From Flectobacillus sp. (GTDB taxonomy: Bacteria; Bacteroidota; Bacteroidia; Cytophagales; Spirosomataceae), in NCBI GenBank assembly GCA_029865665.1, contig JARXAV010000285.1, positions 1-11,332 on the forward strand: DNA of 11,332 nucleotides, read 5' to 3'. The position numbers were made by a program, and so were the translations under genes. Below the pieces are notes generated by a model. The model made no database searches. It was not told where the DNA came from and saw nothing but the letters and a program-made list of their open reading frames with translations. Positions 1 to 6,220 of this stretch are shown here, piece after piece; position 1 is the first letter of the stretch, and each line of letters opens with the position of its first letter.

Positions 1-609
1 TAGGTGTTGTAGAGCGGTAAATATTTTTTCTGATTCTGCAATATTATCGAACATATCGCTAAAAATAATTACTAAAGAACGTTTATGAATACGATTTGCA
101 AGTTCGTGGATGGTGTTTGAAACAGCAGAGCTACGATTTTCTTTTGGCTTGTTAAGAAGCGTCTCTAAATCCAAAAATATTTTATGAATATGTGTTGGCG
201 TTGACTTAACAGGTGTCTGAATTTCGATTGCATCCGAAAAGGTAGTCAGGCTTACCGCATCTTTCTGACGTTGAAGCATATAAGCAATAGCCCCAGCTGC
301 CATGGTAGCAAAAACGATTTTATCATGCTTAGGTTCTGGATAATACATCGAGGAGGATGTATCAATCACTAAGTGGCAACGCAAGTTTGTTTCTTCCTCA
401 TATCGTTTTGTATAAACACGGTCTGTTTTGGCATAGACCTTCCAGTCAATATGACGAGTGCTTTCTCCCGTATTATAAAGGCGGTGTTCGGCAAACTCTA
501 CTGAAAACCCGTGAAAAGGGGATTTATGTAACCCTGTAATAAAGCCTTCTACCATTTGTTTGGCTAGGAATTCTATATTACCATATTCTCTTATTTTAGC
601 TAAATCCAT
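1..609 (-). CDS. DUF58 domain protein with von Willebrand A fold, C-terminus cut by the window edge
   Basis: I translated this by hand from the ATG at 609-607; the frame stays open for 203 codons to the left edge, so the C-terminus is missing. Seen: the DUF58 signature around residues 52-73 (R-H-I-D-W-K-V-Y, then a V-Y-x-K-R-Y-E-E-E segment), then a beta-strand ending in D83-T-S-S-S87, which is the DxSxS metal-binding (MIDAS) motif of vWA domains. A later V-I-I-F-S-D-M-F-D segment fits the acidic MIDAS position. No signal peptide or membrane segment is visible in this part. Family knowledge: DUF58 proteins often sit next to MoxR AAA+ ATPases and vWA/BatA-type membrane proteins, and are thought to act in metal-dependent assembly or envelope stress. 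Such partners would lie outside the window to the left. The exact role is unknown. Confidence 0.9.
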   Translation of the reverse strand, partial: MDLAKIREYGNIEFLAKQMVEGFITGLHKSPFHGFSVEFAEHRLYNTGESTRHIDWKVYAKTDRVYTKRYEEETNLRCHLVIDTSSSMYYPEPKHDKIVFATMAAGAIAYMLQRQKDAVSLTTFSDAIEIQTPVKSTPTHIHKIFLDLETLLNKPKENRSSAVSNTIHELANRIHKRSLVIIFSDMFDNIAESEKIFTALQHL

Positions 610-653
610 TTGCTATGTGTGTTGATTTGTGTAGTACGCTTTTCTTAAATCAA

Positions 654-721
654 AAGGTACAAAGGTTTCATTTGAAAAAAGATAAATCCATTTAATATCT
701 TTCTAACAAACTTTGTGCCTT
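654..721 (-). terminator. Possible terminator hairpin of the RlpA-like gene
   Basis: AAGGTACAAAG at 654-664 pairs with CTTTGTGCCTT at 711-721 (10 Watson-Crick pairs and one G-U), and the stem can continue inward past a one-base bulge. The loop is long, about 39-46 bases. On the minus strand the stem is followed by TTTTGATTT. It lies just after the stop codon at 750, between the RlpA-like and DUF58 genes. The long loop makes it weaker than the other terminators here. The same bases also hold a degenerate -7 element (TACCTTTTG, 659-651) that could serve the DUF58 gene. Confidence 0.35.
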
Positions 722-749
722 CGTACCCTTGTTACTTGCGTTAGCGTTT

Positions 750-1370
750 TTATTTCCCTTTTTTTGCCATATTAGGGTAAATTTTAATTACTTTTCCTTC
801 CCGTTGAATTCTTCGTAAATATGAATTTACTTGAAAACGACGTTTTTTAAAATGAGGGTATTTTCGTTTTCTCCAGTTTTTCTTTAAGCGATATACTTTT
901 CGGTAGCGTATGATGGGCTTTTGATAGAACTTTCGCTCTAAGCGAGGAGGAGAAACAAAACTTAATGAGTCGTAAGGTTCTAGCATGATATCACCATCAA
1001 AGCCAAGTACCTTTAACTTTACCTTAGACAAGCCATTATCCGTAATGCGTAACCATTTAGCTGGGTTTTCGGTGAGGTCAATAATCCTTCCTTTTTTGTA
1101 AGGTCCTCTATCGGTAATTCTCACAATTACAAATCGCTTGTTGGAAAGGTTCGTTACTTCAATCATTGTTCCAAATGGCAAAGTCATGTGAGCAGCGGTG
1201 TATTGATTTCGTTTTAAGATTTCCCCCGTGGAGGTGGGCTTATCATAAAAAAAATCGGCGTAGTAAGACGCAATACCATAAGACTCTTCACCCAATTTCT
1301 GAGCATCTGCTGTAGTGCTTGCAAAACTCAACAAGGAGACTGTTATAATCCCTGAAAGTGGATTTCTCAT
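750..1370 (-). CDS. RlpA-like secreted protein (double-psi beta-barrel), putative septal lytic transglycosylase
   Basis: A 206-residue protein with an N-terminal signal peptide, likely cleaved after A-D-A23. It has no lipobox cysteine, so it appears secreted rather than lipidated. Residues about 31-125 are the RlpA double-psi beta-barrel: G-I-A-S-Y-Y, T-G-E50, T-A-A-H61-M-T-L-P-F-G-T, V-T-N-L-x-N, and T-D87-R-G-P-Y-x-x-G-R-I-I-D-L. E50, H61 and D87 line up with the residues needed for activity in Pseudomonas RlpA, which cleaves peptidoglycan strands lacking stem peptides at the division septum. Unlike the enterobacterial protein there is no C-terminal SPOR domain. Instead the last 64 or so residues are extremely rich in Lys and Arg (about 26), with many aromatics. 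It is transcribed away from the PUR gene. Family assignment is firm; activity and septal location are inferred. Confidence 0.9.
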   Translation of the reverse strand: MRNPLSGIITVSLLSFASTTADAQKLGEESYGIASYYADFFYDKPTSTGEILKRNQYTAAHMTLPFGTMIEVTNLSNKRFVIVRITDRGPYKKGRIIDLTENPAKWLRITDNGLSKVKLKVLGFDGDIMLEPYDSLSFVSPPRLERKFYQKPIIRYRKVYRLKKNWRKRKYPHFKKRRFQVNSYLRRIQREGKVIKIYPNMAKKGK

Positions 1371-1441
1371 ATTTTTTAATTGGTATAATTAAAGAATCAA
1401 GGGTGTGGCAATGTCATTAAATAATCCTAAAAAACATACTA

Positions 1442-1449
1442 CAAAACTA
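1442..1449 (-). promoter_or_regulatory. Candidate -7 element for the RlpA-like gene
   Basis: TAGTTTTG on the minus strand matches the Bacteroidota -7 consensus TAnnTTTG exactly. It would start transcription about 65 bases ahead of the ATG at 1370. No good -33 TTTG lies 19 bases upstream: TTTT is there, and a true TTTG sits at only 13 bases. Support is therefore partial. Confidence 0.35.
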
Positions 1450-1556
1450 CCGGTTTTAGATTCAAAATAAAAATATTTGTTGGTTTTGTTATATTTCTAA
1501 GGAAAATTATTAAGTTTGGTATTTGAAGACTAAAATATTATTTTAGTTCAATTTTT

Positions 1557-1587
1557 TTTGTAAAAACGGATAAAGTTTTTACTTTTA
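1557..1587 (+). promoter_or_regulatory. Bacteroidota-type promoter of the PUR gene
   Basis: TTTG at 1557-1560, 19 bases, then TACTTTTA at 1580-1587. This matches the Bacteroidota -33/-7 consensus (TTTG, N19, TAnnTTTG) in spacing and in all but the last base. Transcription would begin near 1593, leaving a leader of about 48 bases before the GTG start. The rest of the 270-base divergent gap (1371-1640) is AT-rich, and I see no gene in it. Confidence 0.55.
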
Positions 1588-1640
1588 CTAACAACGAGAT
1601 TAGTCTGTTCAATACATAAACCCTAAATAATAATAGTACA

Positions 1641-1964
1641 GTGGAAGAAAGAGAAAGAGAAGAATTGTTTTCGAAACGCATTCGAGCGGGAAAAAGAACT
1701 TATTTCTTCGATGTAAAATCAACTCGCTCAAGTGACTATTACATTACCATCACTGAGAGTCGTCGTTATCAGAAGGAGGAAGGCTTTGCCTACGAAAAAC
1801 ACAAGATGTTCCTTTACAAAGAAGATTTTGATAAATTCTTAGATGGCTTACAAGAAGCGGTAAACCATGTTAAGCACGAATTACTACCTGATGTAGATTT
1901 TTCACAGTTCAATCGTGATGAGGACGAAGACGGAGGTTTTGGTAGCGATCTTAAATGGGAGTAA
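1641..1964 (+). CDS. PUR-family DNA/RNA-binding protein (DUF3276)
   Basis: A 107-residue cytoplasmic protein recognised as the Bacteroidota PUR-alpha-like family, formerly DUF3276. Seen: a basic start (S-K-R-I-R-A-G-K-R-T-Y-F-F-D-V-K), the conserved Y-Y-I-T-I-T-E-S-R-R strand, the K-H-K-M-F-L-Y-K-E-D-F-D-K-F segment, and a strongly acidic tail with a D-E-D-E-D-G-G-F run. Family knowledge: PUR domains bind purine-rich single-stranded DNA or RNA, and the Borrelia relative is a post-transcriptional regulator. Start choice: the frame has a stop at 1617-1619 and no ATG before the conserved region, so GTG at 1641 is the only sensible start. There is no Shine-Dalgarno sequence. It has its own promoter and terminator, so it is probably monocistronic. 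Its targets cannot be told from the sequence. Confidence 0.9.
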   Translation: MEEREREELFSKRIRAGKRTYFFDVKSTRSSDYYITITESRRYQKEEGFAYEKHKMFLYKEDFDKFLDGLQEAVNHVKHELLPDVDFSQFNRDEDEDGGFGSDLKWE

Positions 1965-2037
1965 GATTGATTTTGCATTTTATCAACTATCCTTACTGAT
2001 TCAATGGTATTGGAAGCAAAATCATAGAAAGAAATTC

Positions 2038-2066
2038 AAGCCTCTGAATGTTCAGGGGCTTTTTTT
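2038..2066 (+). terminator. Rho-independent terminator after the PUR gene
   Basis: AAGCCTCTGAA at 2038-2048 and TTCAGGGGCTT at 2051-2061 form an 11-bp stem with one G-U pair, running into T's at 2060-2066. The formal loop is only two bases, so one or two inner pairs must open. It lies 74 bases past the PUR stop codon and before ychF. Confidence 0.8.
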
Positions 2067-2079
2067 GTGATAAAATTGC

Positions 2080-2087
2080 TACTTTTG
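2080..2087 (+). promoter_or_regulatory. -7 element of the ychF promoter
   Basis: TACTTTTG matches the Bacteroidota -7 consensus exactly and would start transcription about 35 bases before the ATG at 2127. The -33 position falls in the preceding terminator stem and does not match TTTG (one TTTG occurs at 12-base spacing), so only half the promoter is supported. Confidence 0.4.
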
Positions 2088-2126
2088 TAGAAAATATTGA
2101 AACAGCTAACGAATCGCTTAATATAA

Positions 2127-3233
2127 ATGGGTTTACAATGTGGAATCGTAGGTTTGCCAAATGTCGGAAAATCTACGTTGTTTAGTGCAATTTCTTCAAA
2201 TAAAGCAGAAGCTGCTAATTATCCTTTCTGTACGATAGAACCAAACGTGGGTATCGTAACCGTACCAGATAATCGTCTTACAATTTTAGAGTCTTTAGTT
2301 AATCCTCAGCGAGTATTACCTACAGTAATTGAATTTGTAGATATTGCAGGTTTAGTAAAGGGAGCTTCGCAAGGAGCAGGTCTTGGAAATAAATTCTTAG
2401 CAAATATTCGTGAAGTGGATGCCATCATTCACGTAGTACGTTGTTTTGCAGATGATAACATCGTTCACGTGGAAGGCCGAGTGAATCCTGTTTCTGACAA
2501 AGAAATTATTGATTTTGAATTACAATTGAAAGATTTAGAATCAGTTGATAAGAAAATCCAAAAAGTTGAACGTTCGGCTAAAGCAGGTGATGCTAAAGCA
2601 AGAGCTCAACTGGCTATTTTATTACAATATAAAAAAGCGTTGGAAGAAGGTAAATCTGCAAGAACGGTTCAAGGATTAGATGCTGAAGCCAAATTTGATG
2701 CAGTAGGTGACTTGTGTTTGTTAACAGATAAGCCTGTGATTTATGTAGCTAACGTTGATGAAAGCTCAATTCAGACTGGTACAAATGAATACGTAGAACA
2801 ATTACGTGAGGCAGTTGCGATAGAAGGTGCTGAAATCATTGTTGTATGTGCTGCGGTAGAAGCTCAAATTTCAGAAATGGAAGAGGAGGATGAACGTCAA
2901 ATGTTCCTAGAAGAATATGGACTTACAGAGTCTGGTCTTTCAAAATTGATTCGTGCTTCTTATGCCTTATTAAATTTGATTACGTATTTTACGGCAGGTG
3001 TGAAAGAAGTACGTGCATGGACTATTCAAAAGGGTTGGAAAGCACCTCAAGCTGCTGGTGTTATTCATACCGACTTTGAACGTGGTTTTATCCGTGCGGA
3101 GGTAATCCGTTTTGCAGATTACGAACAATATAAGTCTGAAGCCGCTTGTAAAGAAGCAGGTAAGATGGGTGTTGAAGGAAAAGAATACGTAGTTACTGAC
3201 GGTGATATTATGCACTTCCGTTTTAACGTATAA
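2127..3233 (+). CDS. ychF: Ribosome-binding ATPase YchF (Obg-related, OLA1 homologue)
   Basis: A 368-residue protein, close to the usual YchF length of about 363-367. Seen: G1/P-loop G-L-P-N-V-G-K-S-T at 9-17, the Y-P-F-C-T-I-E-P-N switch region at 32-40, and D-I-A-G-L-V at 72-77. In place of the GTP-specifying N-K-x-D there is N209-V-D-E212, the NxxE form that makes this family prefer ATP over GTP. A central coiled-coil-like helical stretch (about 130-180) precedes a C-terminal TGS domain (about 281-367). Family knowledge: YchF binds the 70S ribosome, hydrolyses ATP, and is linked to translation at leaderless mRNAs and to oxidative-stress tolerance. It stands alone between two terminators. 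The start is fixed by the universal [12 protein letters not shown] opening. Confidence 0.97.
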   Translation: MGLQCGIVGLPNVGKSTLFSAISSNKAEAANYPFCTIEPNVGIVTVPDNRLTILESLVNPQRVLPTVIEFVDIAGLVKGASQGAGLGNKFLANIREVDAIIHVVRCFADDNIVHVEGRVNPVSDKEIIDFELQLKDLESVDKKIQKVERSAKAGDAKARAQLAILLQYKKALEEGKSARTVQGLDAEAKFDAVGDLCLLTDKPVIYVANVDESSIQTGTNEYVEQLREAVAIEGAEIIVVCAAVEAQISEMEEEDERQMFLEEYGLTESGLSKLIRASYALLNLITYFTAGVKEVRAWTIQKGWKAPQAAGVIHTDFERGFIRAEVIRFADYEQYKSEAACKEAGKMGVEGKEYVVTDGDIMHFRFNV

Positions 3234-3253
3234 AATAATTGTTTAACAGATAG

Positions 3254-3345
3254 AAAAAGAGAGCTTGTATAAAAGTATAGCGTGTAAGGATTAACGTTTA
3301 AGTTTAATCTCATAAGCGTTTAACTTTTGCACAAACTCTCTTTTT
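3254..3345. terminator. Bidirectional terminator between convergent ychF and the reductase gene
   Basis: AAAAAGAGAGCTTGT at 3254-3268 and ACAAACTCTCTTTTT at 3331-3345 pair over 15 positions with one mismatch, giving A/T tails in both directions. The 62-base loop is unusually long. It can fold further: TTAACG at 3291-3296 faces CGTTTAA at 3317-3323. The right arm overlaps the last base of the reductase stop codon. Confidence 0.6.
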
Positions 3346-4211
3346 TATTTTCTCGTTGCTACAGCAACGGCATCCCATTGGCTATCGCTTAGTTCTCCTA
3401 AATCGGAGAATTCTCCTGCTCCCTGAAGCCATTCTCCGCCATCTATCGTGATAACTTCTCCATTGATATAACTAGAGTAGTCTGAGAGCAAATAAGTTGC
3501 TAAATTGGCTAATTCTTTATGTTCTCCTGTACGTTTGAGTGGTACTCTGTTAATTGGATTTAGCTTTTGAGCTAATTCTTCACCCATTGCTTCTACAGGA
3601 AAAAGTCTTTCCCATGCTCCCTCGGTTGGAAATGGCCCTGGTGCAATAGCATTGAGTCTAATTCCGTATTTTCGTCCCCATTCAACCGCTAATGAGCGTG
3701 TCATGGCTAATACACCTGCCTTCGCCATCGCAGAGGGTACTACGTAAGCAGAACCTGTCCATGCGTAGGTAGTAACAATGCTCATGACATTTCCTTTGAT
3801 GTTGGATTCAATCCAATACTTGCCCATTGCCAGTGTAAAATTATAAGAGCCTTTCAGGACAATATCAACTACCACATCAATTCCCTTAGCTGATAGTCGC
3901 TCGGTAGGACTGATAAAGTTTCCTGCGGCATTATTCACGAGTGCATGAATCGCACCGAAGTGTTTGATTCCCTCTTGAATGGTTTTTTCTACGTCGTCAT
4001 ATTTTCTAACATCACAAGCAATTGCAAGGATATTACCACCTGTAGCATTTTTTAATTCTTCTGCTGTCTGTTGGAGAATTTCTAATTTTCTAGAGGCGAT
4101 AATTACGTTCGCTCCCAAACGTAAAAATGCTTCTGACATTGAGCGTCCTAATCCTGTACCTCCACCTGTTACAAGAATCGTTTTTCCTGAAAGCGTATTT
4201 TCTTGAAGCAT
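3345..4211 (-). CDS. 2,4-dienoyl-CoA reductase-like short-chain dehydrogenase
   Basis: Numbered from the ATG at 4211 (288 residues). The Rossmann fold opens with T-G-G-G-T-G-L-G at 15-22, followed by C-D-V at 66-68 and N-N-A-A-G-N at 93-98. Classical SDRs use YxxxK. Here that site reads S160-A-M-A-K164, and a tyrosine sits earlier in T-T-Y149, as in human DECR1 (V-V-P-S-A-x-A-K-A-G-V). The P-G-P-F-P-T-E-G-A substrate loop and the C-terminal I-D-G-G-E-W ... G-E-F-S-D-L stretch also match DECR. Expected reaction: NADPH-dependent reduction of 2,4-dienoyl-CoA during beta-oxidation of unsaturated fatty acids, in the cytosol. The frame is open to an upstream ATG at 4268, but those 19 extra residues are not family-like, so M-L-Q-E-N at 4211 is preferred. 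No other fatty-acid gene is nearby. Confidence 0.85.
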   Translation of the reverse strand: MLQENTLSGKTILVTGGGTGLGRSMSEAFLRLGANVIIASRKLEILQQTAEELKNATGGNILAIACDVRKYDDVEKTIQEGIKHFGAIHALVNNAAGNFISPTERLSAKGIDVVVDIVLKGSYNFTLAMGKYWIESNIKGNVMSIVTTYAWTGSAYVVPSAMAKAGVLAMTRSLAVEWGRKYGIRLNAIAPGPFPTEGAWERLFPVEAMGEELAQKLNPINRVPLKRTGEHKELANLATYLLSDYSSYINGEVITIDGGEWLQGAGEFSDLGELSDSQWDAVAVATRK

Positions 4212-4300
4212 AAATTTTAGTTTTGCGTTATAATAGGGATAAGATAAATTATTTATATTTAATATCAAAATGTTTATACTTTTAATTAGAGATTAAAAAT

Positions 4301-4339
4301 CCCTACACCTGTCAAAAACCCTAAAATGACAGGGTAGGG
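4301..4339 (-). terminator. Second hairpin between yceI and the reductase gene
   Basis: CCCTACACCTGTCA at 4301-4314 pairs with TGACAGGGTAGGG at 4327-4339 apart from one bulged base, with a 12-base loop. Read on the minus strand it is followed by ATTTTT. It sits behind the strong yceI terminator and in front of the reductase start, so it may be a backup terminator or a leader structure of the reductase gene. An alternative short stem (ACCCT 4318-4322 with AGGGT 4331-4335) competes with it. Confidence 0.4.
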
Positions 4340-4366
4340 AATTAATGAGAAACTAATTAAAAACGA

Positions 4367-4404
4367 AAAAGCCCTTGATTTAGTATATTAAATCAAGGGC
4401 TTTT
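4367..4404. terminator. Strong intrinsic terminator after yceI
   Basis: AAAAGCCCTTGATTTA at 4367-4382 and TAAATCAAGGGCTTTT at 4389-4404 form a perfect 16-bp stem with a six-base loop, and both ends carry A/T tails. It lies 19 bases past the yceI stop codon and would end the MarR-yceI transcript. Confidence 0.9.
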
Positions 4405-4423
4405 AAGCGTTGTTAAGGGAAAA

Positions 4424-5014
4424 TTATTTTCCAGCAACTAATGTGATGTCTAATGTAAATACGTCATCAATTGCTTTGTCACCGATAGAGTCAAAGAATT
4501 TTTTAGAACCATATTTAACACCGAAGTCTGTACGATCAACTGGGATAGAAGCAGTAGCTGTTACTTTACCACCAACAACTGCAACTTTAGCAGGGAAAGT
4601 GATTGATTTTGTAACACCGTGTAATGTTAAGTTACCAGTGATGTTGCTACCAGCTACTTTAGTGATTACGAAAGTACTTGTTGGGAATTTTTCTACTTCG
4701 AAGAAATCACCTGTAGTGATATGTCCGATGAATTTTTTGTTGTATTCTGCATCTGTGATGTCAGTACAAACGATAGATTTCATGTCGATAGTGAATGTAC
4801 CACCAGAAACTTTAGTTCCGCTTACTGCTAATGAACCTGTAGCGATTGCGATAGTTCCTTCGTGTTGACCAGTTACTTTTTTAGCTAACCAGTGAATTTT
4901 ACTAGCTTTAGCATCTACTGCAACAGTTTTAGCTTTTGGAGCATTACCTGCTACCGAAACATTCATGAATAAAGCCGTAGCTACGATACTTGCGATGAAT
5001 TTAATTGCTTTCAT
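4424..5014 (-). CDS. YceI-family secreted lipid-binding-like protein
   Basis: A 196-residue protein with a clear signal peptide (K at 3 and 6, hydrophobic 7-18, cleavage likely after S-V-A at about 22). The rest is one YceI domain, a lipocalin-like beta-barrel. Seen: the opening V-D-A-K-A-S-K-I-H-W-L-A-K-K-V-T-G-Q-H-E-G-T, then G-G-T-F-T-I-D-M-K-S-I, the H-I-T-T-G-D-F-F-E-V-E-K-F-P-T-S-T-F segment, the G-N-L-T-L-H-G-V-T-K strand and D-R-T-D-F-G-V-K-Y-G-S. Family knowledge: members bind polyisoprenoids or other amphiphiles in the periplasm, and some respond to acid or base stress; the role here is unknown. The gene starts 48 bases after the MarR stop codon on the same strand, with a terminator only afterwards. 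It is probably co-transcribed with and controlled by that MarR protein. Confidence 0.93.
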   Translation of the reverse strand: MKAIKFIASIVATALFMNVSVAGNAPKAKTVAVDAKASKIHWLAKKVTGQHEGTIAIATGSLAVSGTKVSGGTFTIDMKSIVCTDITDAEYNKKFIGHITTGDFFEVEKFPTSTFVITKVAGSNITGNLTLHGVTKSITFPAKVAVVGGKVTATASIPVDRTDFGVKYGSKKFFDSIGDKAIDDVFTLDITLVAGK

Positions 5015-5062
5015 TTTTGTAAAGTTGAAATTTGATAAAATATAAATTAATAATGTATGATA

Positions 5063-5527
5063 CTATTTTTTGTCTGCACTCGCTCTTAATTTATCCAACA
5101 GATTGCTCAATTCATGAGCTTCCGCTTCAGTTAAACTATGTAAGTTCTCTTCCCACTTAGCTTGGCATTGGTCAATCTGCTTCAAGAAATCTAGTCCTTT
5201 CTCCGTTATAACCACATCAACCTGTCTGCGGTCAGATGGACATTCTCTGCGTATTACAAAGTCTTTTAATAACAGTTTATCTACTAGGCGTGATGCGTTA
5301 GACATCTTATCTAACATTCGCTCTATAATACCACATACTGTAATAGGCGAAGGGTATTGGCCTCTGAGTATTCTCAATACATTGTATTGCTGTAATGTAA
5401 TATCATAAGGCTTTAAGATTTCCATTTGAATATTGCAGAGCCAGTTGTTCGTAAACATAACATTTACGAGTGCTTTTGAATGTGCTGATTTAAACACGGG
5501 TTGCTTTATTTCTTCTTCTATCTTCAT
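5063..5527 (-). CDS. MarR-family transcriptional regulator, yceI-linked
   Basis: A 154-residue winged-helix protein of ordinary MarR length. The helical N-terminal dimer region is followed by a helix-turn-helix near 45-85, whose recognition part contains S-N-A-S-R-L-V-D-K-L at 76-85. The wing at about 92-107 carries the S-D-R-R-Q-V MarR signature, and the C-terminal helix returns to the dimer interface. It has four cysteines (C31, C65, C96, C121), while the neighbouring paralogue has none, so thiol sensing is possible but unproven. The ATG at 5527 is the only start before conserved sequence. A consensus promoter places the transcription start only a few bases ahead of it, and two palindromes overlap or abut that promoter. 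The likely job is an autoregulated repressor of itself and of yceI. The ligand is unknown. Confidence 0.92.
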   Translation of the reverse strand: MKIEEEIKQPVFKSAHSKALVNVMFTNNWLCNIQMEILKPYDITLQQYNVLRILRGQYPSPITVCGIIERMLDKMSNASRLVDKLLLKDFVIRRECPSDRRQVDVVITEKGLDFLKQIDQCQAKWEENLHSLTEAEAHELSNLLDKLRASADKK

Positions 5528-5535
5528 TGATGATA

Positions 5536-5566
5536 CAAATTTAATGTAATTACATTTAATGTCAAA
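5536..5566 (-). promoter_or_regulatory. Consensus Bacteroidota promoter of the MarR-yceI unit
   Basis: On the minus strand, TTTG (5566-5563), exactly 19 bases, then TAAATTTG (5543-5536). Both elements and the spacing match the Bacteroidota housekeeping consensus. Transcription would start near 5530, about three bases before the ATG at 5527, so the mRNA would be nearly leaderless. Confidence 0.7.
5543..5556. promoter_or_regulatory. Candidate MarR operator between the promoter elements
   Basis: AATGTAATTACATT is a perfect 14-base palindrome. It touches the -7 element and fills part of the spacer to -33, so a dimer bound here would block RNA polymerase. Size, AT-richness and position are typical of MarR operators. 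The binding protein (this MarR or its paralogue) is inferred. Confidence 0.6.
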
Positions 5567-5579
5567 ACATTTAAATGTT
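5566..5579. promoter_or_regulatory. Second candidate MarR operator upstream of -33
   Basis: AACATTTAAATGTT is a perfect 14-base palindrome that begins at the -33 element. It shares the ACATT/AATGT half-site with the palindrome at 5543-5556. The two centres are 23 bases apart, about two helical turns, so two dimers could sit on the same face of the DNA. Confidence 0.55.
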
Positions 5580-5588
5580 AATTTTTTG

Positions 5589-6059
5589 TTAATGCTTTGT
5601 TTGTATTTGAAAATTAGGGAGTTTTTGAGTCAATTCTATTAGTCTCAAGCTATCTTCCTGATTTAAATGTATGTTACTTCTTTCCCATCCCTGTATCGTA
5701 GTTTCTATTTGATGTAATAGTTCTTCTCCTTTACTAGTAATAGAAATCTCAACTTGCCTTTTATCTTTTGTACTTTGTTTTCTTTGTACTAATCCTTTTG
5801 TGATTAGCTTATCTACTAATCTGGATGCGTTAGAATTGTCGTGTACCATTTGTGTGATTAGATAGTTGGTAGATGCTGCTGCTGGTGCTATCTCTTTTAA
5901 GGTACGAAGAACGTAAAACTGTTGAATAGACAGTTGATATGGTTTTAAGAGCGTACCGATTTCACTGGCGATCCAGCTATTGGTATAAATGATGTTTACG
6001 AGTAGCTTATGGTGGATATTTTTGAATCCCTTCTGTTGAATATCTTGTTCAATGGACAT
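5589..6059 (-). CDS. MarR-family transcriptional regulator, paralogue of the downstream MarR
   Basis: A 156-residue winged-helix protein. It aligns without gaps to the MarR protein encoded just downstream over at least the first 110 residues. Both share the K-x-L-V-N-x-x-x-T-N-x-W segment, L-K-P-Y, the Q-Q-x-x-V-L-R core, S-N-A-S-R-L-V-D-K-L at 76-85 and a K-R-Q-V wing. It has no cysteine, unlike its partner. The genes are 61 bases apart on the same strand, but that gap contains a full promoter for the second gene, so the two can be expressed separately. No exact -7 element was found upstream of this start (6060-6220). It is probably a duplicate that has diverged in signal sensing. Its targets may include the shared ACATT half-sites. 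Confidence 0.9.
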   Translation of the reverse strand: MSIEQDIQQKGFKNIHHKLLVNIIYTNSWIASEIGTLLKPYQLSIQQFYVLRTLKEIAPAAASTNYLITQMVHDNSNASRLVDKLITKGLVQRKQSTKDKRQVEISITSKGEELLHQIETTIQGWERSNIHLNQEDSLRLIELTQKLPNFQIQTKH

Positions 6060-6143
6060 GTTGTATTTTATAGGTTTTGTTAAATGTATCTTAATCCTTA
6101 GTTTATGTAATTTATTACTTATTAGAGTCGTGCGTAAATATAT

Positions 6144-6169
6144 ACATTAGTACTAAATGTTGATACATG
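6144..6169. promoter_or_regulatory. ACATT half-site cluster upstream of the first MarR gene
   Basis: ACATTAGTACTAAATGT (6144-6160) is a near-palindrome around a perfect 10-base core TTAGTACTAA (6147-6156), and ATGT..ACAT repeats again to 6168. The half-sites resemble the palindromes in front of the second MarR gene. It lies 85 bases upstream of the ATG at 6059, in the 161-base gap after the outer-membrane gene. It is imperfect, so this is a weak call. Confidence 0.3.
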
Positions 6170-6220
6170 AAAAGTTATTCGATTGTGTGAATGGTCTTTT
6201 TTTTGAGTGAGTGACGAATT

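Noticed and set aside
357..539. A 60-codon plus-strand open frame inside the DUF58 gene
   Set aside because: The minus-strand frame carries the DUF58 and MIDAS motifs through the same bases.
1371..1640. Small RNA or small gene in the 270-base divergent gap
   Set aside because: The sequence is AT-rich, with promoter elements only; I see no stable hairpin, codon pattern or start with a plausible product.
2970..3313. Two overlapping minus-strand open frames of 81 and 64 codons across the end of ychF
   Set aside because: They overlap the conserved TGS domain of ychF, show no family features, and are shadows.
4410..4868. A 152-codon open frame on the plus strand opposite yceI
   Set aside because: It is the antisense shadow of a clear YceI gene with signal peptide and family motifs. 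Its low-complexity S/T/V/P composition comes from the reverse reading.
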